Of a stretch of 64,000 nt of DNA, positions 26,995 to 35,880 are shown piece by piece (the first letter of the stretch is position 1; the number at the start of each line of letters is the position of its first letter). The notes below the pieces were generated by a model that did not search any database, was not told the origin of the DNA, and worked only from the letters and a program-made list of their open reading frames with translations. A program made the position numbers and the translations under genes. Location of the stretch: contig DASPIR010000002.1 of NCBI GenBank assembly GCA_035628995.1, forward strand, positions 32,686 to 96,685. The letters run 5' to 3'. The DNA is from Clostridia bacterium. Its GTDB lineage: Bacteria; Bacillota; Clostridia; Lutisporales; Lutisporaceae.

Positions 26995-28227
26995 ATGATG
27001 AAAAAACTATCATTGTCCACTAAAATTTTAATTGGTCTTATTCTTGGTATTATCGTTGGGCTTACTCTTCAAGGTTCGGTTGACTTTGTTAATACTTGGA
27101 TCAAACCCTTCGGTACGGTTTTTCTGAATGCTATTAAAATGGTCACTCCCCCGTTAGTACTGGCCTCAATCATCCTGGGAACGGCATCCATGGGTGACCC
27201 TAAAACCCTGGGGCGAGTTGGCGGCAAAACTATGCTGTTCTATCTTTTTAGCGCTACATTGGCCACTATTGTTGGTTTGGTTGTAGCCCATATCGTGAAC
27301 CCCGGTCTTGGTTTGACCATTCCCGTGGGTACTACGTATACTGCAAAGGAACCGGTTAGCATGGTCCAAACCCTTCTTAACATGATTCCGACCAACCCTT
27401 TCGCCTCTTTGGCTAACGGAGACATGCTGCAGATAATCGTTTTTGCACTGCTTGTTGGCTGCGGCATAACTGTAGGCGGAGAAAAAACGAGACTTGTTAA
27501 GGATATCTGCGAGGCCTTTAATGAGGTTATGTTCAAAATCGTTGGTTTCATAATGTATCTTGCTCCGTTCTTTATTTTCTGTTTGATCGTTCCTGTGTGT
27601 GCGACGAACGGTCCCAAAATTCTACTTCCACTGTTAAAGGTTGTTTTAGCCGTCTTCTTTGCCTGCGCTATTTATGGTCTAGTATTTTATGGCGCATATG
27701 TCAAATACCTTGGTCACTTTGGCTGGAGGAAATGGTTGAAGGGTTTTGCTCCTGCAATGTTGGTTGCTTTCTCTACTTCCAGCAGCAACGCGACCCTGCC
27801 GGTTTCCCTGAAGTGTACCCAGGAAAACCTTGGTGTCAGCAAAGAAGTCAGCAGCTTCTGCCTCTGCGTAGGCGCTACTGTTAACATGGACGGAACAGCT
27901 ATCTATCAGGGAATTTGTGCTCTGTTTATCGCTCAGATTTATGGTATCGACCTTTCCATAGCACAGCAGGCCACTGTTGTCTTTACCGCTGTGCTGGCAT
28001 CTATTGGTACTGCCGGCGTTCCCGGTGCCGGATTGATCATGCTGACCATGGTTATGCAGTCGGTTGGGCTGCCCATGGAAGGCCTTGCTCTGATTGCCGG
28101 TATTGACCGTGTACTCGATATGATCAGAACGACTGTCAACGTCATGGGTGACGCTGTTTGTGCCGTTATTGTCCAAGATGGAGAAAACAAACGAATTGTC
28201 AAAGAAGCAAAGAGTGTTGTTGCATAG
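26995..28227 (+). CDS. Dicarboxylate/amino acid:cation symporter (DAACS)
   Basis: 410-residue GltP/DctA-type transporter with about eight membrane spans and two re-entrant hairpins. The conserved serine-rich HP1 is FSTSSSNATLPVS (about 259-271) and TM7 carries NMDGTAIYQ (about 298-306, the NMDGT motif). It imports acidic amino acids or C4-dicarboxylates with Na or H. Codon use differs from its neighbours: isoleucine is mostly ATT or ATC and leucine CTT or CTG, where neighbours favour ATA. This suggests recent acquisition. Strong GGAGGTG upstream. Confidence 0.93.
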   Translation: MMKKLSLSTKILIGLILGIIVGLTLQGSVDFVNTWIKPFGTVFLNAIKMVTPPLVLASIILGTASMGDPKTLGRVGGKTMLFYLFSATLATIVGLVVAHIVNPGLGLTIPVGTTYTAKEPVSMVQTLLNMIPTNPFASLANGDMLQIIVFALLVGCGITVGGEKTRLVKDICEAFNEVMFKIVGFIMYLAPFFIFCLIVPVCATNGPKILLPLLKVVLAVFFACAIYGLVFYGAYVKYLGHFGWRKWLKGFAPAMLVAFSTSSSNATLPVSLKCTQENLGVSKEVSSFCLCVGATVNMDGTAIYQGICALFIAQIYGIDLSIAQQATVVFTAVLASIGTAGVPGAGLIMLTMVMQSVGLPMEGLALIAGIDRVLDMIRTTVNVMGDAVCAVIVQDGENKRIVKEAKSVVA

Positions 28228-28259
28228 TAAATATCGCTCCGGTTTGGAGTGCGAATAAG

Positions 28260-28286
28260 TAAAAAAAGCGGCGAAAGCCGCTTTTT
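28260..28286. terminator. Bidirectional terminator
   Basis: AAAAAAGCGGC-GAAA-GCCGCTTTTTT, between the convergent symporter and CAP-domain genes. Confidence 0.95.
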
Positions 28287-29246
28287 TTATCTTCCAATGA
28301 AGGTTTGAGTGTAGATGTTGCTTCCATTGCCTTTGGGAGCTATACCGACTCCAAGATCTGTGAAGTTGGGATTTAATATATTCTTCTTATGGCCTTCTGA
28401 GTTCATCCATGCCTGAAAGGCTGCATCAGCGCTCTGATTCATAGCGATGTTCTCTCCTGCATACATATAGCTTACATTATTGGCTTTCAGCATATCAAAA
28501 GGCGAGCCGTAAGTTGGAGACTGGTGACTGAAGTAATTTTTATTAACCATATCTTGTGATTTCATCCTAGCCAATTTTGTACAATCTGCGTTAGAAGCCA
28601 GCGGTTTAGCACCTGTCTTTGCTCTTTCCGCATTAACCAGCTGAAGTATCCTTGATTCATCAGAAGACATTGTGCCTGATCCGGCTGCTGTAGTCCCTGC
28701 TCCGGTAGTCCCTGCTCCGGTAGTCCCTGCTCCAGTCGTGCCTCCCCCAGTAGTAGTCCGTGGTGTGGGAGCGGGAGTTACAGTTCCTGTGCCTGTTGTC
28801 ATATTTGTGTTAGTTGCTGTGCCAGCGCCAGCGCCAGCGGGTTTTGCACTTGCCGCAGGTATGCATCCGATTTTACCACTATCGGGCATTTTTATAACAT
28901 ACCAGCCATCGAGCTTTCCAAGAGCCCTGATTTTTTGATCGGAAGTGACTTTTCCTATGGATGAGTAATTTGTTCCCGCACCGGTTCTTACATTACAACT
29001 GCCACCATTAATTGTGAGATTGCTGAAGTCTACCATCTCATAAGTAGCTGATATCATATTGTCACCTGTAGTATTCCCTGTTCTGCCGACTACATTGTTT
29101 GGAACGACAGGGGTGTTTGGTGCCACTTGGTTATTGGGGTCTGTCTGGATGTACCTTCTTGCAGGCTGATAGGTACAGCCACTGAGTATAGAAATGAGCA
29201 TAAGCATTATAACCATTGCGGAGATAAGAATCTTGAATTTTTTCAT
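28287..29246 (-). CDS. SH3b and CAP (SCP/YkwD-like) domain lipoprotein
   Basis: 319 residues. A lipoprotein signal ends at ILSGC (Cys about 25). An SH3b wall-binding domain follows (about 75-135, CNVRTGAGTNYSSIGKV), then a Gly/Thr linker with GAGTT repeats coded by a 15-bp tandem unit (about 28680-28735). The C-terminal CAP domain (about 200-317) has LVNAERAKTG, YFSHQSP, AGENIAMN and WMNSEGHKKNILNP. CAP proteins in spore formers are secreted; their biochemical role is uncertain. GGAGG lies before the ATG. Confidence 0.9.
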   Translation of the reverse strand: MKKFKILISAMVIMLMLISILSGCTYQPARRYIQTDPNNQVAPNTPVVPNNVVGRTGNTTGDNMISATYEMVDFSNLTINGGSCNVRTGAGTNYSSIGKVTSDQKIRALGKLDGWYVIKMPDSGKIGCIPAASAKPAGAGAGTATNTNMTTGTGTVTPAPTPRTTTGGGTTGAGTTGAGTTGAGTTAAGSGTMSSDESRILQLVNAERAKTGAKPLASNADCTKLARMKSQDMVNKNYFSHQSPTYGSPFDMLKANNVSYMYAGENIAMNQSADAAFQAWMNSEGHKKNILNPNFTDLGVGIAPKGNGSNIYTQTFIGR

Positions 29247-29451
29247 TAACTATTTCCCTCCTTAGAAATTATGTTCTGTTATTATTGACAAATTTAAATG
29301 CATATTTATATTTTGATAATAAAGACAAAAAATTATTGACACTTATCCTGCCAATTTTTACAGAATGACTATAAAGGAAGGAAGAAAAGAAAAAGTATAG
29401 AATTAATTATATAGCGGTTTTGAACTTTTTTTAAAACAGGGGGAGAGATGT

Positions 29452-29970
29452 GTGAGTATTCTTTTACAAGCTTTATTTATATTTATCGCAAGAATCATAG
29501 ACGTTTCTATAGGTACCATGAGAACTATACTGCTGGTTAAAGGACATAGAAGGATTGCATCTGTACTTGGATTTTTTGAGGTGATGATTTATCTTATAGT
29601 ATTGGGAAAGGTAGTAGGAAATATTAACAAGCCGGTACTCATAATCGCTTACTGTCTCGGCTATGCTACAGGAAATATAATCGGAAGCAAGATAGAAGAG
29701 AAGCTGTCCATAGGACGATTGGTTGCCCAGGTAATAGTAAAGGAAATGTTGGAGGAGCTAGTTCAGAGTCTAAGAGATGCAGGTTTTGGGGTTACTATTT
29801 TCGAAGGTGAGGGCAAGGAAGGAAAAAGCTACATGTTGAATATAATATTGGACAGAAAGAAGATAAGAAAACTTTATGAAATAATTGACGGCTGTGATTG
29901 CGGTGCTTTTATAACCACAATGGATGTCAGGTCATCCTTGGGAGGGTATTTTCAGCCTAAGAAGATGTAG
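29452..29970 (+). CDS. DUF2179/DUF5698 membrane protein
   Basis: 172 residues: three or four N-terminal membrane spans (about 5-95), then a soluble C-terminal DUF2179-type domain with GFGVTIFEGEGKEG and ITTMDVRSSLGG. Members are widespread in Bacillota and have no firm function; the DUF2179 part is thought to bind a small ligand. GTG start behind GGGGGAGA. Its 3' end overlaps the convergent EamA transporter gene by 14 bases. Confidence 0.85.
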   Translation: MSILLQALFIFIARIIDVSIGTMRTILLVKGHRRIASVLGFFEVMIYLIVLGKVVGNINKPVLIIAYCLGYATGNIIGSKIEEKLSIGRLVAQVIVKEMLEELVQSLRDAGFGVTIFEGEGKEGKSYMLNIILDRKKIRKLYEIIDGCDCGAFITTMDVRSSLGGYFQPKKM

Positions 29971-30853
29971 TATCTTCTTCAGAGAGTGTTTTATCTTTTT
30001 TTAGCCATTGCAGCTCTGAAATGAGCATTGCTGCTACTATGAACATACCGCCGATGATTCCCTTGACGCCGATCACCTCTCCTAATACAAGGAAGGAGGT
30101 CAGAGCTCCGAACACCGGTTCCATTGTAAAGATTAGCGCAATATGTGCTGCCGGAGTGAACTTTTGTGTAGTAGTCTGCATCCAGAAGGCAAAGGCTGTA
30201 CAAAGCACCGCCGAGAACATCAAGGACCAGAAGCTGGGCGTTGACATCCCTGCAGGGAAGGGCTCAAATATAACAGCGAAAATCATTCCGAATACCGATA
30301 CGAAGAACAGCTGTATAATAGCAAGAAGTGTAGTATCATATTTTTGAACATAGGTTCCTGTGAATAAAAGCTGCCAGGCATAGCATACAGAGCATAATAT
30401 GGTCAGGAAATCTCCAAGGTTGAAATTGAAATCACTGCCGTTATAGGACAGCAGAAATAGGCCCATAGTAGCTGTGAGTACGCTTATTATTGTCTTTAAT
30501 TTCAATTTTGCTTTAAGGTAAAATATTGAGAATATAGGCACAACAAGTACTGCAAGACCGGAGAAAAAGCTGGATTTTGAGGCGGTGGTATACTGTATGC
30601 CTACAGTCTGAAGAGCATAGGTTGCAAAAAGCAGTGAGGACAGTACTAACGCCGGTTTTACCAAGTCCATACTCAAATCTTTGAGCTTCTTATGAAAAAG
30701 AATTGCCAGCAGTATGCTTGCTACAGCAAACCTGAATCCGATATGATAGTATGGTGTCATGGTTAGAAGAGCTATTTTGGTTGCAGGAAAGCCTGCTCCC
30801 CAGAATATAGTAACAAGCAGCAGAGCAAGGTCTGCCTTTGTAGATTTTTTCAT
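29957..30853 (-). CDS. EamA (DMT) family transporter
   Basis: 298 residues in ten hydrophobic spans, arranged as two EamA repeats of five (first about 5-130, second about 145-285). Typical motifs are LLVTIFWGAGFPATKIAL at the start and EPVFGALTSFLVLGE in the second repeat. DMT transporters export amino acids, nucleosides or other metabolites; the substrate is not predictable here. Confidence 0.9.
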   Translation of the reverse strand: MKKSTKADLALLLVTIFWGAGFPATKIALLTMTPYYHIGFRFAVASILLAILFHKKLKDLSMDLVKPALVLSSLLFATYALQTVGIQYTTASKSSFFSGLAVLVVPIFSIFYLKAKLKLKTIISVLTATMGLFLLSYNGSDFNFNLGDFLTILCSVCYAWQLLFTGTYVQKYDTTLLAIIQLFFVSVFGMIFAVIFEPFPAGMSTPSFWSLMFSAVLCTAFAFWMQTTTQKFTPAAHIALIFTMEPVFGALTSFLVLGEVIGVKGIIGGMFIVAAMLISELQWLKKDKTLSEEDTTSS

Positions 30854-30944
30854 TTATATGTCTCCCGTATAAGTATTTGAAAGCATTCATAGAATTAATT
30901 GTACAGTATGCAATGCTAAATATCAACTTGAGTATACTTTTATG

Positions 30945-30973
30945 TTGACACAATAATACTATGATTATATAAT
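30945..30973 (+). promoter_or_regulatory. Consensus promoter of tyrS
   Basis: TTGACA (30945-30950), exact 17-base spacer, TATAAT (30968-30973): a perfect sigma-A promoter ahead of the T-box leader. Confidence 0.9.
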
Positions 30974-30989
30974 AAATCTAACTAAATTT

Positions 30990-31287
30990 TTAATGGTAAT
31001 GATGGGGATAAGTAATTTGTGGATGCTTATGTGCAGCTCTGGAACAACAGACTGTGCAGCGAGAGAGTCGGCGGAAGGTGCAAGCCGGCAGCATAAGCTT
31101 ATGAAATACACCTCTGAACTGCGGGCTGAAAGATATCGAGTAGGTCTTGCCGGAAGCTTCCTCCGTTATAAAGGGAAGGGAATATGTAAGTATTCTAAAG
31201 AGGGTTTTGCAGATTGTGCTTTAATGCAAGACCAATTAGGGTGGTACCGCGAGCCATTCGTCCCTTTGTGGATGAATGGCTTTTTTG
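30990..31287 (+). promoter_or_regulatory. T-box leader for tyrosyl-tRNA synthetase
   Basis: Stem I elements (AGAGAGTCGGCGGAAGG..AAGCCGGC), a likely specifier TAC at 31107-31109 before ACCTCTGAACTG, the T-box sequence AGGGTGGTACCGCGAG (31238-31253), and a terminator formed by GCCATTCGTCCC and its partner before TTTTTT (about 31253-31286). Uncharged tRNA-Tyr should switch the gene on. A long in-frame stretch runs through this leader, but it is RNA, not coding. Confidence 0.96.
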
Positions 31288-31319
31288 ATTTCTATAATAT
31301 TAATATAGGAGGTAATAAC

Positions 31320-32555
31320 ATGAATAGCACTAATGTATTTGACATCCTGAAGGAAAGAGGCTTTATAGAACAAGTAACCCATGAGGAAGAGGTAAGGGAG
31401 CTCCTTGGTAAGGAGCAGGTCACTTTTTATATAGGCTACGACCCAACTGCTGACAGTCTTACTGCAGGGCATTTCCTGACAGTAATGGCGATGGCCCACA
31501 TGCAGAGAGCCGGACATAGGCCTATAGCTCTGATAGGGGGCGGTACGACAATGGTAGGAGATCCTACAGACAAGACAGATATGAGAAAAATGCTGAGCCG
31601 TGAGGACATAATTCACAATGGTGAAAGATTCAAGAAACAGTTTGAAAGGCTCATAGACTTCAATGACAATAAAGCCATTATGGACGATAATGCCAATTGG
31701 CTGCTGGAGCTCAATTATGTCAACTTTCTCAGGGAAGTAGGAGTGTATTTCTCGGTAAATAAAATGTTGGCCGCAGATTGTTATAAGAGCAGAATGGAGA
31801 AAGGGCTGACCTTTCTGGAGTTCAACTACATGCTGATGCAAGGTTATGATTTTCTTGAGCTATACAGGAGATACGGCTGCAGGCTGCAGATGGGGGGCAA
31901 TGACCAGTGGTCCAACATATTGGCCGGTGCAGACCTCATAAGAAGAGCAGAGGGAGTGGAAGCTTACGGTGTGACCTTTGCACTGCTCACTACCAGCGAA
32001 GGCAAGAAGATGGGCAAGACACAGGCTGGCGCAGTATGGCTTGACCCGGAGAAGACCAGCCCCTACGATTTCTACCAGTACTGGAGAAACGTCGACGATG
32101 CTGATGTTGAGAAATGTCTTGCACTTTTGACCTTCCTGCCTATGGATGAGGTAAGAAGGCTGGGCAGCCTGCCGGGTGAGAAGATAAACGAAGCGAAGAA
32201 AGCTCTGGCTTTTGAAGTGACAAAGATAGTACACGGAGAAGAAGAGGCAGTGAAAGCTCACAACGCCACTGAGGCACTGTTTGGCGGAGGCGGGGATTCC
32301 GAATCCATACCTACCACTGAAATGCCAAAGGAGCAGTTGGATAAAGGCATCAATATCATTGACCTTCTGGTTATGACCGGCCTCGCACCTTCCAAAGGAG
32401 AGGCTAGAAGGCTTATAGCCCAGGGAGGAGTGCTGGTGGAGGATGCCAAGGTGGATAGCATAGACTTTGCTGTAAGTACTGCCGGCCTCAAGGATGGAAA
32501 GCTTATCATAAAGAAGGGCAAGAAGACATATCACAGAATAAAGATAGAAGAATAA
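31320..32555 (+). CDS. tyrS: Tyrosine-tRNA ligase
   Basis: 411-residue class I synthetase. [14 protein letters not shown] (about 38-51, HIGH-like), GDPTDKTDM, the tyrosine-binding [21 protein letters not shown], and the KMSKS-type motif KKMGKT (about 229). A C-terminal S4 RNA-binding domain (about 345-411) has [23 protein letters not shown] precedes the ATG at 31320. Controlled by the tyrosine T-box. The end is marked by a 15-bp-stem terminator. Confidence 0.97.
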   Translation: MNSTNVFDILKERGFIEQVTHEEEVRELLGKEQVTFYIGYDPTADSLTAGHFLTVMAMAHMQRAGHRPIALIGGGTTMVGDPTDKTDMRKMLSREDIIHNGERFKKQFERLIDFNDNKAIMDDNANWLLELNYVNFLREVGVYFSVNKMLAADCYKSRMEKGLTFLEFNYMLMQGYDFLELYRRYGCRLQMGGNDQWSNILAGADLIRRAEGVEAYGVTFALLTTSEGKKMGKTQAGAVWLDPEKTSPYDFYQYWRNVDDADVEKCLALLTFLPMDEVRRLGSLPGEKINEAKKALAFEVTKIVHGEEEAVKAHNATEALFGGGGDSESIPTTEMPKEQLDKGINIIDLLVMTGLAPSKGEARRLIAQGGVLVEDAKVDSIDFAVSTAGLKDGKLIIKKGKKTYHRIKIEE

Positions 32556-32587
32556 AAATACGGCTGGTGAAGACCAGCCGTATTTTT
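32554..32587. terminator. Bidirectional terminator
   Basis: The arms at 32554-32568 (AAAAATACGGCTGGT) and 32573-32587 pair perfectly, between the convergent tyrS and fapA. Confidence 0.95.
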
Positions 32588-32593
32588 AAAGTC

Positions 32594-34171
32594 TTATTGA
32601 TTGTGATGAAGTTCCTTATCTATAACATAAAAACTGCCCCTTACTATAGAGTTGATTCTCTTCTGCATGTTCTTTATTTCAATAACGGTTTCCGGATATG
32701 CAGCCTTGGAAATACCGATCTCGCCTTCTCCCTTGGTTTCAAGAATCTGTTGGAGTCTTTTCCTATATTCGTCCAGCATCCTTATTCCTCCAAGTATATC
32801 CTCATATTTCCTTAAATACTGATTGTATTCAGTGCTGTTTACATATTCAGCATCAGATGTGTTGAGTTCAAATAACTCGATTTGCCGCTTCACTTTGTTG
32901 ACTTCAGTCAACATAACCTTATATTTTTCAAGGAGCTGCTCGAACTCGTTCTTAATCGCCACACGGTCAAAGCCTGAGACAGTGATATAGGTCTTTTTCT
33001 CTGATTTGTTGCCTATCACTCCCGCTACAACTTGGATTTCAGCAGTTATAGTACCTCCGATTACTTTCCCATGTATAGAATCCATAATTACATTTTTGGC
33101 TTTGAGATTACTGTCAAGTGCATAAAAGCCAACATTTATATCTTCTCCTGCTGTAATTCTACACGCATTGCAGTATTTTACAAAAACGCTCTTCTTAGCT
33201 TCTATAACTGATATGTTTTTGCCAAAGATACCACCCTTGATGTATATACTGCCTTCTTTGGAAATCAGCTTGTCAACTACTCCCAAGCCCATATTGCCCT
33301 GTATAGAGATGTCATTCTTAGCTATTACTGAGAATCCATCCTTTATAGTGCCTTTAACTGTTACATATCCGTCAAAGGTTATATTGCCAGTCTCATAGCC
33401 AACGTCTTCAGCTATAATAAGGTGATTATCCACCCTTATTTTGTCTCCCTCGATTATCACAGCACCATCTATTGCAGCTCTAAGTACAGTTTTTCCGTTC
33501 TCCTCAAGCTCTTCAACAGTTTTTCTATCATATTTGAGCTTGAAGTCAATTCCCCTTCGGGCTGGTAACATCTTGTTGTTGACAGTCCTGCCGAGTTTCC
33601 CCTCGGTAGGGGGTATTTTCTCTCCGAGCCAGTCTCCTTTTTTGACATTGTCAATAAGGTTAAGCTCATAGTGATTAACCGATCCATCATCTTTCACTAT
33701 TGGCTTCTTTTCTTGGATTTCATAGTATTTGATTATAGCATCCTTGCCATCTTTGGGTTTGACCCCTTTTGCGATTATTATCTCTTTTTGTACGGTAATT
33801 GGTTTTTGGAAGAGTTCATCCAAGCCTTCGCTTACCTCTACTTTATTAAGTGCAGAGATTATTTCTGAGGAAATTGGTATTTTATTATCTGCAAATTCTT
33901 TTGCAGTGATATTAAGCTTTATTTTTGCTTCCATCTCATCAACGGAAATTATTACTTCCACCCTAGGCTTTATATTTCCTATAAAAATCCTGAGCCCTGA
34001 TGAATTGTCCAATGCATTTTTCAGGTTGGCAAAACTATGGAGTTGTATTGTGGGCATATCTAATAGAAGGTTATTAAACTCACGGATTTCATATCCTGCG
34101 CGGTGAACAGAAATGTACAAGCTATCGCTATCACTTATAAGCGAAAAATACTCGTTTTGATACAATTCCAC
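32594..34171 (-). CDS. FapA family (DUF342) polymer-forming protein
   Basis: 525 residues. The FapA/DUF342 pattern is present: an N-terminal conserved region (DGKDAIIKYYE and GDWLGEKIPPTEGKLGRTV), a long right-handed beta-helix-like centre of short turns (DGYVTVKGTIKDGFSVIAKNDISIQGNMG and following), then a coiled coil at the C terminus (about 410-500). DUF342 proteins are linked to flagellar assembly or membrane-associated signalling. No flagellar genes are nearby, so the role is open. Confidence 0.85.
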   Translation of the reverse strand: MELYQNEYFSLISDSDSLYISVHRAGYEIREFNNLLLDMPTIQLHSFANLKNALDNSSGLRIFIGNIKPRVEVIISVDEMEAKIKLNITAKEFADNKIPISSEIISALNKVEVSEGLDELFQKPITVQKEIIIAKGVKPKDGKDAIIKYYEIQEKKPIVKDDGSVNHYELNLIDNVKKGDWLGEKIPPTEGKLGRTVNNKMLPARRGIDFKLKYDRKTVEELEENGKTVLRAAIDGAVIIEGDKIRVDNHLIIAEDVGYETGNITFDGYVTVKGTIKDGFSVIAKNDISIQGNMGLGVVDKLISKEGSIYIKGGIFGKNISVIEAKKSVFVKYCNACRITAGEDINVGFYALDSNLKAKNVIMDSIHGKVIGGTITAEIQVVAGVIGNKSEKKTYITVSGFDRVAIKNEFEQLLEKYKVMLTEVNKVKRQIELFELNTSDAEYVNSTEYNQYLRKYEDILGGIRMLDEYRKRLQQILETKGEGEIGISKAAYPETVIEIKNMQKRINSIVRGSFYVIDKELHHNQ

Positions 34172-34488
34172 ACAATCACCTCCAATTATAGATAATAATA
34201 CAATTTTATCACAGTCGAAGTAGAATTCACAAGATTTTTCGACTTAATATACTGACTGTTCCGAATAGTCATTAAACTCGATAAAACATAATTATGTAAG
34301 AGATGACAGAAACATGATTGAATTAATATGCTATAAACTGCAATAATAGTATTAAACTCCATATTAATAGATATTCTAAGACTGAATCAGTTATTTAGGC
34401 ATGTAATTCTTCTTTATAGAAATTGACTTTCTTTAACAGATATTACATAATCTATATAATGCTATTAAATTATTTTGAAGGTGATATA
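34172..34488 (+). promoter_or_regulatory. Intergenic region with V-ATPase promoter
   Basis: Between the divergent fapA and V-ATPase genes. A promoter reading right is TTGACT (34423-34428), 17 bases, CATAAT (34446-34451), predicting a start near 34457 and a ~30-base leader. The rest is AT-rich with no gene. Confidence 0.6.
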
Positions 34489-34815
34489 TTGGAAAAAAAT
34501 CTGGATACATATATTAGAAGGCTTATTGAGCTTGACTCAAAGGCTGTGGCGATGATGGGCGAGAGGGATGCTGAGCTTGCGGAGCAGGAGGCACGCAGCA
34601 GGAGTGAGCTGAAGAGCATTGATGCTGTCCTGGAAAAAGCGGCAGTATTGGCAAAGCAGAAGCATGATGAAATAATTGAGGATGCTAAGCTGAAAGCTAA
34701 GGAAATGGATGAGGCAGCAAAATTAAAGATTAATGAGCTTCAAACCGCTGCTTTAAGCTTAAAAGAGGTCGCAGCCAAAGCTATTTGGAAGCAACTCCTT
34801 GATATTGAGAGGTAG
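34489..34815 (+). CDS. V-type ATPase peripheral-stalk subunit (G/H-like)
   Basis: A 108-residue, highly charged, almost fully helical protein (EARSRSELKSIDAVLEKAA and continuing to residue ~90), expected to form the coiled-coil stalk with subunit E. The TTG at 34489 is preferred, as GAAGGTGA lies six bases before it; this removes a spurious hydrophobic N-terminal extension. First gene of a nine-gene operon; subunit C begins five bases after its stop. Confidence 0.82.
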   Translation: MEKNLDTYIRRLIELDSKAVAMMGERDAELAEQEARSRSELKSIDAVLEKAAVLAKQKHDEIIEDAKLKAKEMDEAAKLKINELQTAALSLKEVAAKAIWKQLLDIER

Positions 34816-34820
34816 TATTT

Positions 34821-35864
34821 ATGGATAATGTCACCAGATTTGCTGCTGTGAATGCCAAGATAAAGACAATGGAAGGTCAATTCCTTAAGGATGAAGATTA
34901 TGCAAGCTTGCTCAAGTTGGAATCATCAACAGAGGTGGCAAGATATCTTAAGGAAAAGTCTGCCTACTCTGAAGTGCTGGCAAGTGTGGCTGCGGAAGAT
35001 GTCCATAGGGGAATGCTTGAAAATCTTATCAAGCAGAACATGGTTAAGAGTATAGACAAGATAATTCATTATTTTACTGGCGATTATAAAGATTTCATCA
35101 AGACACTTTATGCCAAATATGAGATAGAGGAGTTAAAGGCAATAGCCAGAGCTGTGTATAACGGCCAGGATGCGGGAGATTTTAAAAGCAGCACCTTCAT
35201 AGGAAAGTACAGTAAGCTTGATACGAACAAGGTTTTCGAAGCAAAACATGTAAGAGATATAATAGCTGCTCTTGAAGGTTCTGAGTTCTATAAGTTCCTG
35301 GAACCTTTAGTGGATGGGAATTTTACTGAGAATTTATTCAGATTTGAAATGGTTCTCGATATGTCATACTACACCATTTTGCAGAGGGAATGGAGCAAGC
35401 TTTCCAAGAGGGATATGGAAATACTGCAGCATGCGCAGGGAATTATTGCTGACCTCCTGAATATACAGTGGGTATATAGGGGTAAGAAGTTTTACAAACT
35501 TAGCCCAGAAGAGCTTCTGAACTATACGATTAATATTAATTATAGATTAGATTTCAATTTGTTGAAATCACTATGCTATGCACAGAACCTTGAGGAATTC
35601 TTCCGGCTTGTGAAAACCACCAAGTACAGCTTCATGTTCAAGGAGGATGAAACCACTGATATATATATGGAGAGAAGAATGGAACGTCATATATATTTTG
35701 AGCTTAAAGCTTTGGTGAGGAACTATAACCTTTCTATTATAAGCGCCTTTGCATTCATAATATTTCTGGAGTACGAGGTAAAGGACATAATCTCCATAGT
35801 AGAAGCCATAAGATATAAAATACCGGCAGAAGAGGCGCATAAATATATTGTAAGAAAGCTCTAA
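34821..35864 (+). CDS. V-type ATPase subunit C (central-stalk d-type)
   Basis: 347-residue all-helical protein of the V-ATPase C/AC39 family, sitting on the membrane rotor ring and joining it to the D-F shaft. Recognisable stretches are RFAAVNAKIKTMEGQFLKDEDY at the start and a repetitive helical bundle to the end (KDIISIVEAIRYKIP). Here it precedes subunit I, whereas many bacterial V-ATPase operons place it after K and E. Confidence 0.88.
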   Translation: MDNVTRFAAVNAKIKTMEGQFLKDEDYASLLKLESSTEVARYLKEKSAYSEVLASVAAEDVHRGMLENLIKQNMVKSIDKIIHYFTGDYKDFIKTLYAKYEIEELKAIARAVYNGQDAGDFKSSTFIGKYSKLDTNKVFEAKHVRDIIAALEGSEFYKFLEPLVDGNFTENLFRFEMVLDMSYYTILQREWSKLSKRDMEILQHAQGIIADLLNIQWVYRGKKFYKLSPEELLNYTININYRLDFNLLKSLCYAQNLEEFFRLVKTTKYSFMFKEDETTDIYMERRMERHIYFELKALVRNYNLSIISAFAFIIFLEYEVKDIISIVEAIRYKIPAEEAHKYIVRKL

Positions 35865-35880
35865 GAGGAGGCGATATGTA

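Noticed and set aside
30993..31319. N-terminal extension of TyrS
   Set aside because: The extension is translated T-box leader. The true start at 31320 has AGGAGG and the normal TyrS N terminus.
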